A stretch of 64,000 bases of DNA, from contig OX345652.1 of NCBI GenBank assembly GCA_947044365.1, positions 1,519,001 through 1,583,000 on the forward strand. Reading direction: 5' to 3'. How positions within the stretch are numbered: position 1 is the first letter of the stretch; each line of letters opens with the position of its first letter. Positions 58,201-64,000 of the stretch are shown here, one piece after another. The stretch comes from Petrosia ficiformis. Its lineage: Eukaryota; Porifera; Demospongiae; Haplosclerida; Petrosiidae. Both the position numbers and the translations under genes were made by a program. The notes under the pieces were generated by a model. It did not search any database, had not been told where the DNA came from, and worked only from the letters and a program-made list of their open reading frames with translations.

Positions 58201-61200
58201 ATCTAGCAAATGATTCTCACAATATCACTAAAATCATTGTACATGTAATTATGCAATATTTGTTCTATTCTTATTTCATGCTTGAAGCAGTATCACATAC
58301 ATGTAACTAAATCAAGAAGTACATCATAAATTTTTGTTCAACCAATTAGTTTTAAAATATCTGCTGAAATGTTTCCATTCATTTTAATAACATGTATCAT
58401 ATTTTTAAACATTTTGTTGGCAGTGCAAAATATGTCACTTCCTGTATGTCTATACTTTTAATTAGGAATGTAATAATCATGTTTATAGCTGAAAATAAAT
58501 ATTGCATTTCCATTAGAAACATGATACACATGTTGTAATATTGACTTCCTAGAGATGCTCTCATGTTAATATTAATTTATGTATTACAAGCATTAGTAAG
58601 CATATCAAACTCATTTAACCAATCAAATTGATTAAATTAATCAATCAATCAGTTTTTAGTGTGCATGACCTCTTTCACCATGTACACTAACATGACGCTT
58701 TCCCATATAGTATCCCGCAGCATGGTGATCTTTTGTAATAATAATTATACAGTTATCCTATAATCCTGAAAATAACGAATAATAACGAATTATTAATGGC
58801 GACTAAAAAAGCCAAGAAGGATGGTTTCGAGTATTTGTCTTCTCTGGATGAGAACTCTCAGGAATGTGTTGTTTCAACTCGCTGTTGCCTCTGCTGTTAT
58901 ACAGGGAAGTGTGTGAGGTGTTCTTGTATTATGAAAAACGAGAGATGCCGAAATTGTCTACCTTCTCGAGTGGGTCGCTGTAAGAATGTAGTACAGACGG
59001 ATACCACCGCTCAGTCAGCCATTCATTTGGACTCCTCTCAGCTGTTTACAGCCACTCAAGAGGACTCTATCACCACTCTTTCCTCTCTCCAACACTCGCC
59101 TCAACAAATCGTGGGTGGTGGCTGGGCCATTTTGATGTTACCACGCATGAACTTATTCAGAATCTCCCTTCATTTTGCCGTGCACATCCTTTGCCAGATG
59201 ATGATTATAGTTTAGTTATAAAGTCTGCCTATGGTCAGGTCGTCCATTGGAAGTCTAATCTCTTTCCTCTTCCCATGGGGAATCTAGCTGCTCAATTTGT
59301 CATGGAACTGGCTAAACTTTTTGACATTTACGCTTTGGGATCAGCTCAAGAGGACATTGCCATTATGTCTGCCATGCTCTTTCCATCTCTTATCCTCCAA
59401 AGACCACATTATAAATCAAAACCAAGAGAGCATATAGACTGCCTGGAACGCCGGCTGCCCCTATGGGGTACTGCTGACGGGATCCGTGAATTACTCAAGG
59501 AAGGAAACTGCATCCAACGTCATCTACCACTTAATCAACGTAATACTCGGAAAAACAATCAGAAAGACAATCGGTCTAGAAGGTTTACTCAATTTATGAC
59601 AAAAGGAAAAGTAAAGGACGCAATTCGCTGTCTATCTACATCTGGAGGTGGAGGAGTGCTCAATCTTTCAGATGTCATTACTGAGGGTTCTGACAAAGGA
59701 AAGTCAGTCCTTGATATATTAAGGGAGAAGCACCCTACCAACCAACCACCTTTTTCAGATACGATAATACCCACCATAGACTGTGATAATTTCTCTCCCT
59801 CTATTTTTCAAGGTCTCCATGAAAATGCCATCAGGAAAGCAGCTCTTCTTACCAACGGTGCAGCAGGTCCATCAGGTGCCGATGCTGCTGCATGGCGACG
59901 TTGGTGTACCTGCTATGGAAAGAACTCTGTCACTCTCTGTAGATCCCTAGCCTCATTTGGACGCAGAATATGTTCCAACTATGTAGATCCATCTTGTCTT
60001 ACCGCATTTAATGCATGTCGCCTAATCCCTCTTGACAAATTACCTGGAGTGAGACCTATTGGAGTGGTGGAGGTTTGCCGTAGAATAATAGGAAAGGCAG
60101 TGATGAAGATTGTGAAATTGGATGTTATGGAATCTGTGGCTGGCCGACAGTTTTGCGCAGGGTTGAATGGAGGATGTGAAGCAGCAGTACATTGTATGTC
60201 CACGGTATTTGAACTTAATGAAGCCTCTCTATTTGTGGACGCCACCAATGCTTTTAATAGTCTTAATCGTGCAACTACACTAATCAATCTCCCAAATATA
60301 TGTCCAGCTCTTGCCCCAATCTTAATAAATACTTACAGGGATCCAGTCTCATTATTCGTAAATGGAGAAACTCTCACCTCTAAAGAAGGGACTACTCAAG
60401 GAGACCCACTGGGAATGGCTATGTACGCTATCGGAATCCAGCCCCTGATTAAACATCTTGAGTCTTTCAACACCCAGCAAATTTGGTATGCTGATGATTC
60501 CACCGCAGGTGGTAATCTAGAAAATCTGAGAGCTTGGTGGGATGAGCTGTGTAAGCTCGGCCCCAAGTTTTGGTATTTCCCGAACAGCAAGAAGACTCAT
60601 CTGCTCGTTAAACCCAGCTCTCTACCTCGTTCAGAAATGGTTTTTGCCGATACTAATATAAAGATAGTCTCCGATGGAGTTTAATATCTTGGAGGTGCTA
60701 TCGGCTCAGAATCATTTATTAGACGCACCCTTTTTCAGAAAGTTCAGTTGTGGTCAGAGGAAATTGTCAATCTAGTTGAAGTGGCTGAGTCTGAACCCCA
60801 TGCTGCCTTTGCAGCTTTCACTCATGGTATTTCCGCCAGTTGGAACTATTTTTCTAGGGTCACTGATATAACATCTTTAGCAACAGAGACCAACCCTTTT
60901 CAACAATTGGAAACCCTTATCCGTGAGAAACTTGTCCCTGCTCTAACTGGTGCTAAACACTTTAACGATGCCACACGTAGTCTTCTATCTCTCCCATTTA
61001 GACTAGGGGGTCTAAACCTCATTAATCCAGCTCTATACCTCCCTAGTTTGTACCAGATCTCTCGACACATCTGCTCTCCTCTTTTTAATCATTATTTCTC
61101 TAATTCCAAAAGCTTCGATCCTATCAAAGCCTCAGCTATACAACAAGAGATCAAATCTACCATCACCTCAGAGCACTTACAGAGTTTAGCCAATTTTGCC

Positions 61201-62134
61201 ACAGATTTGAAAACTCAGCTAGATCCCATTTCCCAATACAGCCTGAACTTGAGTATGGAGAAAGGGGCCTCCAATTGGCTGTCAGCCCTGCCTATAAAAT
61301 CTTACAGCTTCCATCTCAACAAATCTGCATTCCGAGACGCCATTCACCTCCGATATGGATGGAACATTCCGGATAAGCCTTCCACCTGTACCTGCGGGCA
61401 ACCTTTCTCTATAGAACACACTCTCTCTTGCGCCAAGGGTGGTTTCCCTTCAATTCGCCATAACGAAATCAGAGACATCACTGCCTCTCTCCTATCTGAG
61501 GTCTGTTCAAATGTGGAGATCGAACCTCACCTTCAACCTCTTACTGGCGAACAATTAACTCTTCAAACTGCAAACAGAGAGCCCAATGCACGTTTAGATA
61601 TAGCGGCTAATGGAGTGTGGGGTGGTCGTTTCGAAAAAACGTATTTCGACGTGAGAGTTTTTAACCCTTATGCTAAAACTAATATGGAGACTTCACTAAA
61701 GAAAACATATCGCCGACAGGAAAATGATAAACGACGTCTTTATGAACAACGTATAATTGATATTGAACACTCCTCTTTTGTCCCGCTCATCTTCTCAGCA
61801 ACAGGCGGTATGTCCAAGATCACATCATCTTTCTATAGGCACCTAGCTGAGAAACTATCGGAAAGATACGATAAGCATTTTTCTGTTACAATGGGTCTCT
61901 TGAGATGTCGTCTCAGATTTGCTTTGCTGAGAGCAGCAATAATGTGCATTAGAGGAGTACGTTCATCAAGAACTAACCCAATTCTCAACTCTGCTTTCGA
62001 CCTTCAGGTGGCCGAAAGCCATTTATCACACCTTAACTGACTAATTCATTTGGTAAATTTTATTTATTATTATTATTTCCGTTTTTATCTTTATTTTCCT
62101 AATTATCATGTTTTATGATCTTTAACTCTATAAT

Positions 62135-62172
<38 letters not shown>

Positions 62173-63451
62173 TAATTAATTATTATTATTATTATTATTA
62201 TTATTATCAGTTACATTATAATTATATAAATATTATTACTCTTAACGCTTAATATAATTGATAAATTCATAAATCAATGAATATTATTTATCCTCTAGTG
62301 AGGAGAGAATTATGTTAATAGAAAACAAATGCAGAAATCAAAACATTGCATTTCTATTTTAATAGAAGTAAATTTTTGATTTCTGTCTTTCAAACTATTA
62401 ATATTGGAATTCAGTAATTTTAACGCAATAGATACCAGAACTGCCTTCAGTCACTTTAACACACATGTTATTCGTGGCAGATAATACCCTCGTGCTATTT
62501 CGGGTGTGGTTAATGAACGCCCACACTAATTTTACAGTTCAGTAGGCCAGTCCAGACTGCCAATAAAATAATATGCACAGTCAGTTTACCATATCAACAA
62601 TCAAAAATTAAAATATATTCATACAGGATATTACAGACTGATTTTCATAGTATATTTACATTGTATATTAAATTCTTTACCAATCTGTTGACACATTCAC
62701 ATTATAGTAACACTCTACTCACCTCTTGTAGGTATGGAAATAATGACGATACCACAATAGAGAATGCTATATAAAAAAACAGAAAATTATTTAACATTAT
62801 TGACTATGGTGAGCACTTGAGGTACACATACATTCCCATTCTTTAGTCATTTACATTCATATACCTTGAATTTAAAGGTGGCACTTGGGTAATTAGCATA
62901 TTCATTAATCGCTATACATTTCTGATTACAGCATATGTCAATAACATGTCACCATACAGTAACAGTAATTACCTTAGTTCTATATACTGTCATTCTGAAG
63001 AGTCAAGTGCATACACTTACTGGACACGAAATTAAAGTACATGTACTTGTAGCTAAAGGTCATTCGTATTCACCATGACCTCTGAAAAATGTTCATAACT
63101 TTAGTTTTGAATGGACTAACAATATTTTTTCCAGCACCATTTTCTTATAATTATCCTTCTTGGTTCTTTTTAGTATATGCCAAATTTCAATCCATTGCCT
63201 CATTATTGAGTTACAATATAATCATGTATATATATAAAGCCATGAAATCCTAATTTTGAGGTCATTGTGAATGTAAACAGACTTTATGATGATTTAAAGT
63301 CACTAATAATTGAAACTTACTGACAGCTCCCAGGAACATTGTGAAATACATAACATATATTGAAAGCCATCTTCTACTTAGTTTGCCATCATTTGGTTTT
63401 AACTCAATATCAATATCCGGTTGAGTAATATTGGTAACATCTATCACACTA
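49298..63451 (-). CDS. MFSD8: MFSD8/CLN7-type major facilitator transporter, 10 exons seen, 5' end missing
   Basis: Exons in transcript order: 63451-63321, 62766-62723, 56965-56719, 56016-55903, 54955-54755, 54091-53947, 52957-52823, 52025-51922, 50751-50513, 49498-49298. All are GT-AG with matching phases; about 520 codons, against about 518 aa in human MFSD8, so only a few N-terminal codons are missing. Recognisable signatures: RRWLSIYVMYFTMFL (TM1), AAYSLGQLIASPVFGFWSDK with the MFS motif A region, SRALVGFGAGNAAVARSY, SQAIGFILGP, ETIVTPYSMDEFAWT, VGYPTSSVLCYSIYSKILGP, and GSLARTVGPLF. MFSD8 is a lysosomal membrane protein; loss in humans causes neuronal ceroid lipofuscinosis, and channel or transport roles have been proposed. 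The opening exon may lie beyond the window or unseen in 63452-64000. Introns carry many repeats and a 3.3-kb retrotransposon. Confidence 0.93.
49750..50080. repeat. Partial repeat shared with 23610-23760, MFSD8 last intron
   Basis: Shared blocks are GAGTACAC then GAAAAATAGAGACAGTA-like text, CTGCCATCAGCAATG and AGTCATCACAAAGCAATTA. A third piece near 55820-55880 has the TAGGGATACTTTTTTCTC end. Confidence 0.55.
51058..51213. repeat. 32-bp minisatellite, about 4.5 copies
   Basis: The unit ACCAGAAGTCACCTGACTGA plus AAGTGTTATTGT is repeated head to tail. The middle units are identical, and the outer ones diverge. It lies in the MFSD8 intron between 50751 and 51922. Confidence 0.93.
51591..51744. 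repeat. Palindromic element (154 bp)
   Basis: AACCACACTTGCGAGGCTTA at one end pairs with GTTGGCTTGC-side text ending GAGTGTGGTT. The central arms AATAAAGGTCAAGATGAC and GTCATCTTGACCTTTATT are perfect, around a 15-nt centre. It is a MITE-like foldback in an MFSD8 intron. A smaller palindrome is at 51420-51515 (TACAGATATTGGGAAATA against TATTTCCCGGTATCTGTA). Confidence 0.8.
52135..52148. repeat. G14 run
   Basis: Fourteen consecutive G residues, followed by GAGGGAGGG, in an MFSD8 intron. It is G-quadruplex-prone and a likely spot for sequencing length error. Confidence 0.9.
52595..52755. repeat. Dispersed repeat, inverse copy of 46613-46808
   Basis: Shares AACTGTCATCTGGCCCAAAG and AGCTCTTTGGGCCAATGGTG with the reverse complement of the copy in the CAP-Gly kinase intron. 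Confidence 0.65.
52969..53236. repeat. Purine (GA)n tract; pyrimidine tract in the MFSD8 transcript
   Basis: About 268 nt almost purely G/A on the + strand. On the transcribed minus strand it is a C/T tract ending about 10 nt before the acceptor of the exon 52957-52823. The long serine/leucine/proline frames here are artefacts. Confidence 0.95.
53546..53780. repeat. Perfect 64-bp inverted repeat with nested 17-bp hairpin
   Basis: 53546-53609 is the exact reverse complement of 53717-53780 (64 of 64). Just inside the left arm, AGGAGCGCATGAACCCC (53610-53626) and GGGGTTCATGCGCTCCT (53633-53649) form a second perfect stem. Related but diverged copies occur at about 55165-55300 and 63510-63735. 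Outer text TAGTGATGCA (53480) and TGATGCATCACTAG (63724) suggests hAT-type ends. It lies in an MFSD8 intron. Confidence 0.9.
54168..54586. mobile_element. hAT-like MITE (419 bp) in an MFSD8 intron
   Basis: Ends TAGTGTTGCACCTATAC and GTATAGGTGCAACCCGA are inverted repeats (14 of 17). Flanks GAAAGAAT (54160-54167) and TAAAGAAT (54587-54594) match in 7 of 8. The body repeats TTGCCTATA and TATAGGCAA words. Confidence 0.8.
56102..56450. repeat. Candidate MITE with GATGTGCGATAC ends
   Basis: Starts TAGGGATGTGCGATAC and ends GTATCACACACCACTA, an imperfect inverted pair. Inside are repeated GTATCATGATAT words. No target duplication was found. Confidence 0.6.
57950..58560. repeat. Dispersed repeat shared with 17790-17940
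   Basis: Contains two inverted pairs of TTATTATGTTTCTAATGGAA and TCCATTAGAAACATGATA, and AGGAACATAATAAT words, as near 17790-17940. TACATGTACATG runs lie at 58047-58085. It ends just before the retrotransposon; bases 58615-58660 look like a CACTG-family end (ATCAATCAGTTTTTAGTG). Confidence 0.55.
58796..62208 (+). mobile_element. Non-LTR retrotransposon encoding RT and a C-terminal restriction-like endonuclease, broken
   Basis: Three frames make one protein: 58796-59215, 59191-60684 and 60748-62040. N-terminal cysteine-rich region (CCLCCYTGKCVRC, CRNCLPSRVGRC), a likely nucleic-acid-binding knuckle. Reverse transcriptase with AGPSGADA, RPIGVVEVCRRIIGK, FVDATNAFNSLNR, GTTQGDP and the catalytic YADD (60487-60498). 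C-terminal C-x-C...H...C knuckle (from 61387), RHN (61456-61464) and Asp residues at 61597 and 61648, which fit the RHN / PD...D pattern of R2-class endonucleases. Two breaks: a frameshift between about 59130 and 59143, and an in-frame TAA at 60682. Otherwise open for over 1000 codons, so the damage is recent. The 3' end is an AT-rich tail with (TTA)n. It lies antisense in the MFSD8 intron 62722-56966. Clade not assigned. The 5' limit is unknown; the start codon is used as the left edge. Confidence 0.88.
62127..62208. repeat. (TTA)n tail of the retrotransposon
   Basis: TTA/ATT trinucleotide array interrupted by TTAATTAATTAATTA. Microsatellite-like 3' tails are usual where non-LTR elements are copied onto the target. 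Confidence 0.85.
62209..62722. other. Remainder of the MFSD8 intron between retrotransposon and exon 2
   Basis: No clear feature. TTTGATTTCTGTCTTT-type text near 62376 and GAAATCAAAACATTGCA near 62334 form a weak inverted pair. Confidence 0.4.
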
Positions 63452-64000
63452 CTATAGAAGGGGAAAGTATACATTACTACACATACAGTTATATACATAC
63501 ATGTAGTTAAACCTTCTGAAAGTTGTATCCGATATTGTAAAAAGCGTACCAATAATGCCATTTTTTGTGATTATAGCATCATTAATTAATGATATATTGA
63601 GAACATGCTCCTTTTCATTGAAGGAATCAGAAACCAGAAGGTACATGTAGATATATCAGATCAGTATCGGTATATAATTGTATATCTAAAGTAATTATCG
63701 GAATATTGGTAAAATCTCTTATTGATGCATCACTAGTAGTTACACAAACTTGCACATTTGTTACACAGTTACACATATACATGTGTACTTAAAATTATTC
63801 AGTGCTATAGAAACAGGAATTAGACCTGCCAACAATGAAATACTAATCTACTAAAATTATTTAATGAATATGTTTAGTAATCCACAATAACATGTTTATA
63901 AGAAAAGGGTGGGGTTGATGGGAGATGTGGGTGAATTACACAAAACTGAACTGATTTAACCTGAATGGTCTGACGGAACGCAGTCCCTAAACATTATGGT
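63452..64000. other. Region upstream of the first visible MFSD8 exon
   Basis: Bases 63510-63735 are a diverged copy of the 53546-53780 repeat family, ending TGATGCATCACTAG. The missing first exon of MFSD8 could lie at 63740-64000 or beyond; no convincing ATG plus donor was found. Confidence 0.5.

Overview
The window looks like nuclear DNA of a sponge (a demosponge is the best guess). It is AT-rich and carries intron-rich metazoan genes with short GT-AG introns: an MFSD8/CLN7-type transporter and a CYLD-type CAP-Gly gene with its own kinase domain. Next to these sit long intronless genes: a TRIM-NHL protein, a GABA-B-like class C receptor, a sulfotransferase and a beta-helix/multipass protein. 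Small inverted-repeat transposons are very frequent. The species is inferred from gene content; no marker gene proves it.

Layout, left to right. 1.4-2.65 kb: relic of a DDE transposase. 3.6-16.5 kb (+): a 19-exon gene for a kelch / coiled-coil / ZU5-like / helical protein of 1204 aa. 17.5 kb: a fragment copied from the neighbouring TRIM gene. 19.1-21.3 kb (-): intact TRIM-NHL gene. 21.3-27.6 kb: repeats, including a RecQ-like helicase fragment between inverted repeats, an 807-bp CACTG-ended element and a 141-bp-arm hairpin. 27.6-28.6 kb (+): sulfotransferase. 31.3-35.0 kb (+): beta-helix plus multipass membrane protein. 36.6-39.0 kb (-): class C GPCR, with a decayed tandem copy at 40.1-41.1 kb. 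41.5-48.5 kb (+): five-exon gene for two CAP-Gly domains, a coiled coil and a TKL-like kinase (754 aa). 49.3-63.5 kb (-): MFSD8 homologue, ten exons seen, first exon missing. A 3.3-kb RLE-type non-LTR retrotransposon, broken by one frameshift and one stop, lies antisense in its third visible intron.

Exon models were built by hand from GT-AG sites and codon phase. The kelch gene (3615 nt) and the CAP-Gly-kinase gene (2265 nt) both close in frame over all exons. Nothing suggests an operon or a shared pathway. The CAP-Gly-kinase and MFSD8 genes converge with 822 bp between their stop codons. The items most worth a second look are the CAP-Gly/kinase fusion, the kelch/ZU5-like protein, the recently broken retrotransposon and several miniature elements with 8-bp target duplications.
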